A DNA stretch of 6,003 nucleotides from JADJLQ01 sp034439915 (GCA_034439915.1 JAWXBI010000161.1:1-6003); one strand, 5' to 3'; shown: positions 1-6,003, counted from the first letter of the stretch. Notes: a model not told the origin generated them from the letters alone. Translations and numbers: made by a program.

Positions 1-1
1 C

Positions 2-331
2 ATTCGTGCCAACGATGTTTCCGGATTGAGCTGGTCAACGCCTGTAAAACTTGATTTTAATGAGCAAGTAGGAGCTTCTCCTTCACTTCGTGTAATAAAT
101 GGAAAAGCAGCGATCTCCTATTACGATGAAACCAATCATGATTTGAAATTCATACAAGCTATAGATGATTCAGCTAAAGTTTGGGGAGCACCGGTTACCT
201 TAGATTTTCCTGGGGATGTAGGGTATTATCCTTCTCTGCAGCAGGTCAATGGCAACGCAGCTATATCGTATTATGATCTGACGAATGGAGATCTGAAATA
301 CATATTGGCCAATTCAACTTCAGTCAGTGCC
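2..331 (+). repeat. Tandem 150-bp (50-residue) coding repeats
   Basis: Two successive units start at the Trp codons at 32 and 182, exactly 150 bp apart, preceded by the last 10 codons of another unit (2-31). Matching residues include TPV/APV, LDF, VG-x-x-PSL, NG-x-AAISYYD, TN-x-DLK and I-x-A. The second unit fades out after about 310 into the Ig-like region. The DNA copies have diverged at third positions, so this is an old protein-level repeat and not a recent duplication. Confidence 0.85.
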
Positions 332-1093
332 AGGTTTGCATCAAATAGCGTATGCCCCGGAAGCGGGTTTTTACTGAATTACCTGAGTACCGGACTGGGC
401 TTTAATCCGGGTAATTTATTTACGGTTCAATTAAGTGATAGCAGCGGCGATTTCACCAACTCGTTAGTCATTGGCACGGCAAGTGATACTTTAGTAAATG
501 GTGCCATTAATGTTATTATACCCGCAAGCGTTCCGCCTGGAAAGAATTACCGTATCCGGTTGGTCAGCAATAATCCGGTTATTACCGGAAGTCCATCTGA
601 TGTATTAATCGTGAACCCGATACCACCTGCCCCGGTTATTACACCAAATGGAAACGTATTGACTTCAAATGCCGCTGCAGGAAATCAATGGTATTTAAAT
701 GGTGTACTAATTCCAGGGGCCATTACTCAAAATTACACAGCTAAAATATCAGGCATTTTCACTACTCAGGTGGTATTAAACAACTGTGCCAGTTCATTTT
801 CAAATAGTATTAATTTGACGGTTACGGCTGTAGAAAATTCCCAGGTATTCGGCCATCTAATCAAAGTGTATCCCAATCCTGTATTTGATAAGCTGGTTAT
901 TACAACTAAGAATGTATCCACTACATTAAATGCGAGATTGGTGGATATTTATGGAAGAATAGTAAGAAGCTGGGATAATAATGCCCTGCGCACTGAAATA
1001 GATGTGTCTGAGTTTGCTCCCGGCACATACATTTTATGGTTAGAAGATAAACAACATACGATCAATGGGAAAATGAAAATTATTAAACTTTGA
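2..1093 (+). CDS. Secreted repeat protein with T9SS type A sorting domain (3' part, start outside window)
   Basis: The frame is open to the left edge, so 363 C-terminal residues are visible and the beginning is missing. A TTG at 26 could be taken as a start, but residues before it (IRANDVSG) align with the tail of the 50-residue repeat that follows, so coding continues upstream. Order of parts, numbered from position 2: a repeat tail and two repeats (about 1-105) with AAISYYD at 36-42 and 86-92; an Ig-like beta-rich region (about 110-208, with 'YRIRLVSNNPVITGSP'); a second short beta-rich segment with QWYLNG (about 209-277); and a sorting domain (about 283-363) with YPNP at 290-293, 'LVDIYGRIV' and a KIIKL end. 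This last domain is the known signal for T9SS export across the outer membrane and cell-surface attachment. The repeats resemble beta-propeller-type surface repeats; ligand or activity cannot be told from this part. TGA stop at 1091-1093. Confidence 0.92.
   Translation: MRANDVSGLSWSTPVKLDFNEQVGASPSLRVINGKAAISYYDETNHDLKFIQAIDDSAKVWGAPVTLDFPGDVGYYPSLQQVNGNAAISYYDLTNGDLKYILANSTSVSARFASNSVCPGSGFLLNYLSTGLGFNPGNLFTVQLSDSSGDFTNSLVIGTASDTLVNGAINVIIPASVPPGKNYRIRLVSNNPVITGSPSDVLIVNPIPPAPVITPNGNVLTSNAAAGNQWYLNGVLIPGAITQNYTAKISGIFTTQVVLNNCASSFSNSINLTVTAVENSQVFGHLIKVYPNPVFDKLVITTKNVSTTLNARLVDIYGRIVRSWDNNALRTEIDVSEFAPGTYILWLEDKQHTINGKMKIIKL
839..1090 (+). other. T9SS type A sorting domain (C-terminal)
   Basis: The last 80 or so residues carry the hallmarks of the Bacteroidota type A sorting domain: 'KVYPNPVFDKLVI' at the beginning, 'LVDIYGRIV' in the middle, 'APGTYILWL' and a basic-hydrophobic end (KMKIIKL). 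In characterised members the domain directs the protein through the type IX machinery and is removed at the cell surface. That role is established knowledge for the family, inferred here from the motif set. Confidence 0.93.
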
Positions 1094-1674
1094 TGTTTTC
1101 TGATGTGATTCACCCCTTGTCAATTGGGCGAAGACTTTAGTTTAACCAGTATGGCGCTTTAGACAAATAAACAGGCAATTCAAACGAGCCAGTTGATTTC
1201 CAAATGCCATCAATCCAATGTTGACATTAAGAAGATTGGGGTAGAATTTAAGATGGTTTGATTTTCTTGTTTTATAAAAAATTTCATTAGCTGTTATGAG
1301 CTACCTTACTTGGTTCTGAATATAATTTGTACACAACTTTTACCTGCAACAATGAATGAAACTCTTTTTTCGATAGGATAGATGAGTTTGGGACACCATG
1401 CTTATAATGCGGCACCACACATATCAATCGGGCAACAAAATAATAAACTCACTTCCTGCCTGTCCGTCCCGATTGCTACCGGGAAGGCCTTCTCTCTCTT
1501 TCCGTGTGGCTGTCTCTACTTTCATTTCTCTTGGCTCAAGATAATTATCCTTCATTTTTCCGGGTACAGTGATTTTTGAGAAGTATAAAAAAAATCTTAC
1601 CTCCGGTGAACCTCATCGACTGATTCTGTCGCATAGCTATTTATAACATATATTAATCATTAAAACCATTCAGT
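1094..1674. other. 581-bp intergenic gap, no convincing gene
   Basis: This stretch separates the T9SS protein from the fibre-like gene. A 65-codon plus-strand frame at 1382-1579 has a composition unlike the neighbouring secreted proteins, no recognisable family, no clear ribosome binding site, and overlaps a GC-rich inverted repeat, so I do not call it. On the minus strand 1142-1300 is stop-free (see findings). No good match to the Bacteroidota promoter pair (TTG, then TA-n-n-TTTG about 19 bp later) was found; TATAATTTG at 1321-1329 has one extra base and no TTG at the right distance. No tRNA or clear riboswitch fold was recognised. Confidence 0.6.
1455..1490. repeat. GC-rich intergenic inverted-repeat element
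   Basis: The stretch reads CCTGCCTG (1455-1462), then GCCTGTCCG (1459-1467), then an inverted repeat with arms TCCCG (1467-1471) and CGGGA (1480-1484) around an 8-base centre. It is much richer in G and C than the AT-rich DNA around it. The words CCTGCCTG and GCCTGTCCG recur, the latter inverted, in the right-hand intergenic region at 5908-5992. I recall palindromes of this sort as dispersed intergenic elements in Bacteroidota genomes; copy number here cannot be seen. Function is unknown; a hairpin in RNA or a REP-like element are both possible. Confidence 0.55.
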
Positions 1675-3687
1675 ATGAAAAGTTCTTTACAAACCACATT
1701 TAAAGTAATCATCTTACTATTCGCCGGGATATTGGCGAACGGCCAGGTACCCCAAAGTTTTAGTTACCAGGGTTTGATCCGAACACAGGAAAATAAACCA
1801 GTCGCCAATACCATCATTGCGCTCCGGATGCTTATAGTGAAAGAATTCGAAGACGGAGAAGTCGTATACCAGGAAGAACACAAAGTGCGCACCGATTCCT
1901 TTGGTGTTTTCTCCATCCGGATTGGAGAGGGAAAAAATGTCCTTGGAGCCATAGAAAACATAGATTGGTCAGAAAACGTCTTTTTCCTGCGTACCGAGGC
2001 AGATATAAACGGCGGATCGATGTATAAAGAAATCGGGGCAACCCCGTTTCAATCTGTTCCCATGGCCCTTTATGCCGCCAATGCCGGTGGAAATCTATGG
2101 AAACAAGAGGGAGACCTGATCGTGCCCAATGTGAGCCATTCCGGAATTACCCTTCTAAAGAGTACAGATCAGGAAAAGCCCCTGGTCTCTGTGGACCGGG
2201 AGCAGGATAAATATGGAAGAATTTTTACTTATACACAAGATGGTAGTTTGCTTACGGAGATCAGTCAATATGACTCTTCAGGGTTTATTGGTACGCTGGG
2301 TGCCTCCGATGGGACTTACCGTACTTTAATGTATAATGATACGGAAACGGATGCAGGAATCTTCGGCATCTTAAATAAAACGTGGGACCTGGTCACTTTA
2401 CATAGCAATGATGGTCTGAGTGGAAGTATATATATCAATCAGGAACTGGAAAACGGGGCGCTTGGTCCTAAAATGGTTTTGACTACCCGTACCCAGCCTT
2501 TAAAAAAGGAGTCTGGGATATATTTATTTAATGACAAGGCCTCTTATTATTCCGATGAAAAACCTGAGCCCCAGGCCGAGCTGAAAGTAAACCATACCCT
2601 GAATGCCGGAGAACTTTTATTAAAGGGAGGAAACCAGGCTGCTAATGTATTTCTCGGATCTTCTTCCCTAAACGCCAATAACGGCTTTGTTTCCGTCCAT
2701 GACAGTAGTGGAACGGCTGCTGTTAAAATTGAAATAATTAGCGATGGAGGACAAATAGGCACTTATTACAAGGGTAAAAGAATTACCAACACCGGCATGG
2801 GAACCGGAAACCAGGGTTTAAGTTTTACTTATGGTCTTAGCGGCAGTCCTACTACATTCCTTGGATCCGGCGCCTCTAATCCAAATTTAGGGTTCATTTC
2901 TTTGTATAATGAAAACGCAAAGACCCGGGTTCTGCAAACCGTGGTCTCCGATGCAGGATACACCAGTCTATTCGGCCCAAAAGGCAATCCTACGGTTATC
3001 CTGGGTTCTCTATCCGGTAAACCCAACCACGGTTATGTATCGGTACAAGACGAAGCAAAAAACTCGAAAGCTTATATGTATGTAGGGGCCCAGGGTGAAG
3101 GAAACGTAGGGGCCGATTATATGCAGTCAAACTTATTTCAATCGTATACGGTACATCCCAATGATAACAAAGTTTATATTGCCAATACAGCTTTGCAGGG
3201 ACATGAAGCAGGAACGTATATAAGGGGTACGGCACAACTGATCAATGGCAGCGTGATTGTTGCACTCCCTGATTATTTTACACAAACCGTCAATGAAAAC
3301 AAAATTACGGTAATGCTTACTCCGCTTTCGGCAGACTCCAAAGGTATAGCCGTAATTAATAAAACGACTGGTGGATTTACTGCAAAAGAACTTTTTGAAG
3401 GCAAGGGCAATTACGAATTTGATTACGAAGTAAAAGGAATAAGAAAAGGGTATGAAAACGAACCGATATTGGTGAATTTGAAGGGGGGAGATAAAAAACC
3501 TTTTGTCAATCATCTCAGCCTCCCGGACACGGATGTGGATCAAATGATGTCGATGCCAAATAGTTCATTACAAAATAGTAGCATACCCAAGATTAAAACC
3601 GCCGGGGCAAATAGAGCAAACGTTAATTCTCCACTGGAAAGATCTCAATTTTTGCAGAAAAAGAAACCAAACCATATCAACAAGTAA
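1675..3687 (+). CDS. Secreted fibre-like protein, 670 aa, with FLGS/GFVSV repeats and LPDYF-type C-terminal domain
   Basis: ATG at 1675 is chosen because it is followed by a clear Sec signal peptide (K2, hydrophobic core 10-20, likely cleavage ANG|Q at 23/24; no lipobox Cys). Mature domains: an N-terminal beta-rich domain (about 25-135) with 'PQSFSYQGLIR', 'VVYQEEHKV', 'FGVFSIRIGEG', 'NIDWSENVFFL' and 'SVPMALYAA', an arrangement frequent in secreted Bacteroidota proteins of unknown function; a long repetitive middle (about 140-490) with three FLGS-type motifs (326, 395, 442) each followed 11 residues later by GFVSV/GFISL/GYVSV, like tail-fibre or beta-helix shafts; a C-terminal domain (about 500-600) with 'YIRGTAQLINGSVIVALPDYF', 'VMLTPLS' and 'FDYEVKGIRKGYE', resembling the domain that closes many bacterial fibre-like proteins; and a polar, probably disordered tail (601-670). 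No T9SS sorting domain is present. It lies 13 bp before the next gene, so the two are probably cotranscribed. Surface adhesin or appendage is inference; no enzymatic motif was seen. Confidence 0.93.
   Translation: MKSSLQTTFKVIILLFAGILANGQVPQSFSYQGLIRTQENKPVANTIIALRMLIVKEFEDGEVVYQEEHKVRTDSFGVFSIRIGEGKNVLGAIENIDWSENVFFLRTEADINGGSMYKEIGATPFQSVPMALYAANAGGNLWKQEGDLIVPNVSHSGITLLKSTDQEKPLVSVDREQDKYGRIFTYTQDGSLLTEISQYDSSGFIGTLGASDGTYRTLMYNDTETDAGIFGILNKTWDLVTLHSNDGLSGSIYINQELENGALGPKMVLTTRTQPLKKESGIYLFNDKASYYSDEKPEPQAELKVNHTLNAGELLLKGGNQAANVFLGSSSLNANNGFVSVHDSSGTAAVKIEIISDGGQIGTYYKGKRITNTGMGTGNQGLSFTYGLSGSPTTFLGSGASNPNLGFISLYNENAKTRVLQTVVSDAGYTSLFGPKGNPTVILGSLSGKPNHGYVSVQDEAKNSKAYMYVGAQGEGNVGADYMQSNLFQSYTVHPNDNKVYIANTALQGHEAGTYIRGTAQLINGSVIVALPDYFTQTVNENKITVMLTPLSADSKGIAVINKTTGGFTAKELFEGKGNYEFDYEVKGIRKGYENEPILVNLKGGDKKPFVNHLSLPDTDVDQMMSMPNSSLQNSSIPKIKTAGANRANVNSPLERSQFLQKKKPNHINK
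2650..3117 (+). repeat. Degenerate coding repeats of the fibre-like shaft
   Basis: Three units are recognisable in residues 326-481: FLGS...GFVSV (326/337), FLGS...GFISL (395/406) and ILGS...GYVSV (442/453). The distance between the two motifs is 11 residues in every unit, while the unit spacing is 69 and then 47 residues. After the second motif each unit runs into an acidic or polar turn and a G-rich strand ('DGGQIGTY', 'DAGYTSLFG', 'GEGNVGADY'). The unequal spacing shows old repeats that have gained or lost segments. Weaker echoes may lie further upstream, around residues 204-230. Confidence 0.7.
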
Positions 3688-3700
3688 AAATAAATCAGCC

Positions 3701-4174
3701 ATGAATCAAAAACTAATTGCCCTGGCGGTATTGATGTTCAATATCTCCTACAGTTATGGTCAGCATATTGGAAGCCATTTAATCGGGTCGGGCGGGGAAT
3801 CCTCCGTTAATAAATGTGGTTTATTGTTTACCTTTTCGATAGGAGAGCCCATTGCAGATTTCTACAAGTGTCATGACGACTACAGGATAGGATTTATTCA
3901 GTCCATGCCGGTTCTGGTGGAGCCTGAAAAATCGAAAGGGATTAAATTACCGGCAGATAAAGTTGTCCGTCCGGTTTCAAATCGACCCATGGTTTACTCC
4001 AGGGAAAACGAAAAGTATGTACTATTTGATGCTGCGGGGAGAATTTTGCATCAGGGAGTAAATTTCAGAAAAGATGATCCGTCTATTAATTTTCCTATGA
4101 CCGGAATTTACTTTTTGCAGACTTCCCTGGATAATAAAAATGTGAGAGTAGAAAAAATTATGTTTTCCCGGTAA
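3701..4174 (+). CDS. Small secreted protein with truncated T9SS-type C-terminus, partner of upstream fibre-like protein
   Basis: The 157-aa product starts at ATG 3701, 13 bp after the stop of the fibre-like gene, behind an A-rich leader with no Shine-Dalgarno sequence. A signal peptide (K4, hydrophobic 5-18) probably ends at SYG|Q (20/21). The mature N-terminus, 'QHIGSHLIGSGGESS' with 'FSIGEP' (45-50) and 'GFIQS' (64-68), follows the short N-terminal module that in many Bacteroidota secreted proteins precedes a type A sorting domain. Residues 106-157 match the later part of such a domain ('VLFDAAGRIL', 'MTGIYFLQ', 'VRVEKIMFSR'), but the usual YPNP start and first strands are absent; 'VSNRPMVYSRENEK' stands in their place. 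Two cysteines (39, 57) could pair in the periplasm. It may be a surface anchor or assembly partner for the fibre protein; this is inference from operon position only. Confidence 0.9.
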   Translation: MNQKLIALAVLMFNISYSYGQHIGSHLIGSGGESSVNKCGLLFTFSIGEPIADFYKCHDDYRIGFIQSMPVLVEPEKSKGIKLPADKVVRPVSNRPMVYSRENEKYVLFDAAGRILHQGVNFRKDDPSINFPMTGIYFLQTSLDNKNVRVEKIMFSR

Positions 4175-4193
4175 AAAGACTTCATTTACGATT

Positions 4194-5807
4194 TTAACTC
4201 GACAGTGGTGGGCCTCCAGGTATTGTAAAAGGCCTGCGGATACCCTTGTACTTTGTTTTGGTCGCTTTAAATTTTGCAGTCATGTATTCACCCATATATA
4301 TTGACCCGGACATCACTGGTAATCCCTTGTCATCGTTTTTTACCGAACCATTAAATAAATAGGTGAGCGAATCGCCAGGCCTTTGCAATAAACTTCGGAA
4401 CCTGATCTGATCGCCCTCGACCATTCCAATGATCTCTGATTCTGAAAATTCAGCCTGATGTGCCCCCTGAATCCAATTGCCATCTTGTTCAAGATAAAGA
4501 GTATGCTTGCCGGTGCTGCTAAAATATTGAATTTCCAGATCCCATTGTCCGGTGACCTGGACCGATGGTTTGGCGAAAGTATTATCTTTTGGACTACGCT
4601 TGGCCGTCAGGATTCCGTAAAGTCTTTCTGCCACAACAGGTACTTGTTCCTGCCGCATCTGACTGGGTACAATAGTAACAAAGGTGGTACCTTCTCCGGA
4701 ACCAGCACCAATAGCGATACGGGGTTTATTGCGTGCAGTTTCTTCTGCTATTTCTTCTCCGGTAATTTTAAATTGATTCGGATCCCAGGAAACCCTCAGG
4801 GAAGGAGCTCTATTGGAAAGACCGGTGGGTTGACGGATTTCAGTGCTGATACCTGACAAGGATTTAAGTTTAGACGCGATGGTATTCAGTCTTTCCATCC
4901 ATAAGTTCCACTCTGCCTCATGGTCCCGTTTGGTCCAGGCTTCCACCGCAGCGATCATTCCCATGATTTCTTCCTTCCCGACTTTATTATCTCTTCCGGG
5001 TCCATGATGCGGGGCACCGGCCTGCCAGGCGGACATCAACAAATCCTTAGGCCCCAATAAAATACCGGCGCATTGCGGGCCGCATATCGCTTTACCTCCG
5101 CTATAGGCAACGGCTGTGGCCCCCCTTGAAATATGTATAGGAGGAATGGTCAGGTTTTCAGCGGCTGCATCGGCCAGTATAGGAACACCATGGGGTTTGG
5201 CTATCGAGGCAATAACTTCGAGAGAGAGTTCCTTGTCCTTGTCATTCGGAGGACCCGTCATAATATATATCATAGCCGTCCTTGAATTAATTGCTTTCTC
5301 CAACTCAGCAGGGGTATTTACTTCAATAATAGTTACACCCATATTGCGTATAGCATGATCATAAACATTTCTGGAGCTTCGCGGGATAATAACTTCCGCT
5401 TTAATAAAGCCAGTCAAATCGGGTATCCTCAATAATTTTTCGGGATCTCCGCCGGTAAGGCAAGCGGCTGTAAAATGCTTCATGGCGGCTGCACAACCGG
5501 AAGTGACTATACCCCATTCTGTCCGAGTCAATTCCGCTAGTTTCTTACCCACTCCCATAGCCAATTCATCGTATTGGACAAAATATCCGGATGCTGCCTC
5601 CATCGCTTTGGTCACTTCTGGCAATTCCATAGAACCGCCAATGATGGTGAAGGTGCCTCTGCAATTGATGATGGGTTCGACTCCAATGGTGGCGTAGATG
5701 GAATCACCCGGAGGATTTAATTCACTTGCCCAGGTGGTTTCCGGAGTGGAAACAAGACCAGCCAGTGGTGCCACAGATAGATTTTTAATAAGGTCGCGTC
5801 TATTCAT
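4194..5807 (-). CDS. Tat-exported SelA-like PLP-dependent enzyme with C-terminal beta-barrel-like domain
   Basis: The 537-aa product belongs to the SelA-like group of fold-type I PLP enzymes (the superfamily of selenocysteine synthase and D-glucosaminate-6-phosphate ammonia-lyase). Features, numbered from the ATG at 5807: twin-arginine signal MNRRDLIK (1-8) with short hydrophobic stretch and likely cleavage TWA|S near 27; 'EPIINCRGTFTIIGGS' (44-59), the family's N-terminal signature; cofactor-cradle segment 'TSGCAAAMKHF' (102-112); 'RNVYDHAIR' (146-154); 'PILADAAAE' (209-217) with the PLP-ring Asp at 213; 'AYSGGKAICGPQ' (234-245) with the probable Schiff-base Lys 239; 'HHGPGR' (267-272). An extra domain (about 415-516: 'TGQWDLEI', 'LYLEQDGNWIQG', 'MSGSIYMGEYMTAKF') looks like a small lipocalin-type barrel that I recall on similar Tat-exported homologues. 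The frame extends to ATG 5879, but that start would bury the Tat motif at residue 27. Substrate unknown; probably a lyase or aminotransferase-like activity in the periplasm, not tRNA selenylation. It converges on the fibre pair, with 19 bp between stops. Confidence 0.94.
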   Translation of the reverse strand: MNRRDLIKNLSVAPLAGLVSTPETTWASELNPPGDSIYATIGVEPIINCRGTFTIIGGSMELPEVTKAMEAASGYFVQYDELAMGVGKKLAELTRTEWGIVTSGCAAAMKHFTAACLTGGDPEKLLRIPDLTGFIKAEVIIPRSSRNVYDHAIRNMGVTIIEVNTPAELEKAINSRTAMIYIMTGPPNDKDKELSLEVIASIAKPHGVPILADAAAENLTIPPIHISRGATAVAYSGGKAICGPQCAGILLGPKDLLMSAWQAGAPHHGPGRDNKVGKEEIMGMIAAVEAWTKRDHEAEWNLWMERLNTIASKLKSLSGISTEIRQPTGLSNRAPSLRVSWDPNQFKITGEEIAEETARNKPRIAIGAGSGEGTTFVTIVPSQMRQEQVPVVAERLYGILTAKRSPKDNTFAKPSVQVTGQWDLEIQYFSSTGKHTLYLEQDGNWIQGAHQAEFSESEIIGMVEGDQIRFRSLLQRPGDSLTYLFNGSVKNDDKGLPVMSGSIYMGEYMTAKFKATKTKYKGIRRPFTIPGGPPLSS

Positions 5808-5906
5808 GACATTGAAGTTACTGACTTTTCTTTTTGAATAGTAGTTGAGGCTAAGGCTATCATAAATTGTCTGACCCATGATTAAATGGATTAAATGATT
5901 ACCATG

Positions 5907-5927
5907 ACCTGCCTGCCGCAGGCAGGT
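5907..5927. repeat. Perfect 21-bp GC-rich palindrome
   Basis: Arms ACCTGCCTGC (5907-5916) and GCAGGCAGGT (5918-5927) are exact reverse complements around a single central C at 5917. The one-base centre means that in RNA a few inner pairs would open, while in DNA it is a near-perfect dyad as expected of a protein-binding site or REP-like element. The half-site word CCTGCCTG also occurs at 1455-1462. It lies 100 bp upstream of the preferred start of the PLP enzyme gene, so a role in that gene's control is possible but unproven. Confidence 0.75.
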
Positions 5928-5949
5928 TTACGATTGGGGTAAAACAATA

Positions 5950-5998
5950 GTGAACGTTGTTTCCGCCTTTGTCGAATCTTCGGCGGACAGGCGTTCAC
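5950..5998. repeat. Two-stage imperfect inverted repeat
   Basis: Outer arms GTGAACG (5950-5956) and CGTTCAC (5992-5998) pair perfectly; inner arms TCCGCC (5962-5967) and GGCGGA (5982-5987) pair perfectly; the 5- and 4-base stretches between them do not. The inner loop (5968-5981) overlaps a small CGAA/TTCG dyad. The right arm contains CGGACAGGC, the reverse complement of GCCTGTCCG at 1459-1467. No T-run follows on either strand inside the window, so it is not a typical terminator. Confidence 0.65.
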
Positions 5999-6003
5999 CC
6001 TCC

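Larger units (their letters stand above)
5880..6003. other. Intergenic region upstream of the PLP enzyme gene
   Basis: No gene is visible in this 124-bp right edge. It contains two GC-rich palindromes listed separately. The minus-strand promoter of the PLP enzyme gene should lie here or in 5808-5879, but I found no convincing TTG / TA-n-n-TTTG pair on that strand. Confidence 0.6.

Noticed and set aside
1114..1129. CCCCTTG...CAATTGGG as a terminator of the first gene
   Set aside because: Only three pairs form next to a one-base loop before a mismatch or bulge, and there is no T-run after it.
1321..1329. TATAATTTG as a possible Bacteroidota -7 promoter element
   Set aside because: It has one base too many between TA and TTTG, no TTG at the right upstream distance, and lies about 350 bp from the next gene.
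1382..1579. 65-codon plus-strand frame with ATG at 1382
   Set aside because: It overlaps the GC-rich inverted repeat, has an odd Cys/His/Phe-rich composition, no recognisable family and no convincing leader.
3133..3543. 136-codon minus-strand frame inside the fibre-like gene
   Set aside because: It is antisense to a well supported coding region, is rich in Phe, Ile, Cys and Arg as expected of a shadow frame, and resembles no family I know.
4171..4189. GTAAA/TTTAC inverted repeat between the convergent genes as a terminator
   Set aside because: The stem has only 5 AT-rich pairs with a 9-base loop and no following T-run, too weak to call.
4458..4856. 132-codon plus-strand frame antisense to the PLP enzyme
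   Set aside because: The minus strand carries conserved family motifs through this stretch; the plus-strand product is low in recognisable structure and is a shadow.

Overview
The window looks like chromosome of a member of the Bacteroidota. The evidence is a C-terminal type IX secretion (T9SS) type A sorting domain with its YPNP signature, two further secreted proteins of typical Bacteroidota architecture (N-termini 'PQSFSYQGLIR' and 'GQHIGSHLIGSGG'), A-rich leaders without Shine-Dalgarno sequences, and GC-rich intergenic palindromes of a type I recall from this phylum. No genus can be named from the sequence alone.

Layout, left to right. (1) Positions 2-1093, plus strand: the 3' part of a large secreted protein with 50-residue 'AAISYYD' repeats, an Ig-like region and a T9SS sorting domain; its true start lies outside the window. 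(2) Positions 1094-1674: a 581-bp gap without a convincing gene. It holds one GC-rich inverted-repeat element and a short stop-free stretch on the minus strand that may be a gene remnant or chance. (3) Positions 1675-4174, plus strand: a tightly spaced two-gene unit (13 bp apart). It encodes a 670-aa fibre-like secreted protein and a 157-aa secreted partner whose C-terminus looks like the last part of a T9SS sorting domain without the YPNP beginning. (4) Positions 4194-5807, minus strand, convergent with the pair: a twin-arginine-exported, PLP-dependent enzyme of the SelA-like fold with an extra C-terminal beta-rich domain. The start at 5807 is preferred over the longer frame from 5879. (5) Positions 5880-6003: intergenic DNA with two GC-rich palindromes that share words with the element in the first gap.

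Nothing links the fibre pair and the PLP enzyme functionally except adjacency; they converge and must be transcribed separately. All four proteins appear to be exported or surface-associated (for the first, only the sorting domain shows this). The most interesting items are the fibre/partner pair, in which neither protein has a complete T9SS signal, and the exported SelA-like enzyme, which should not be annotated as selenocysteine synthase.
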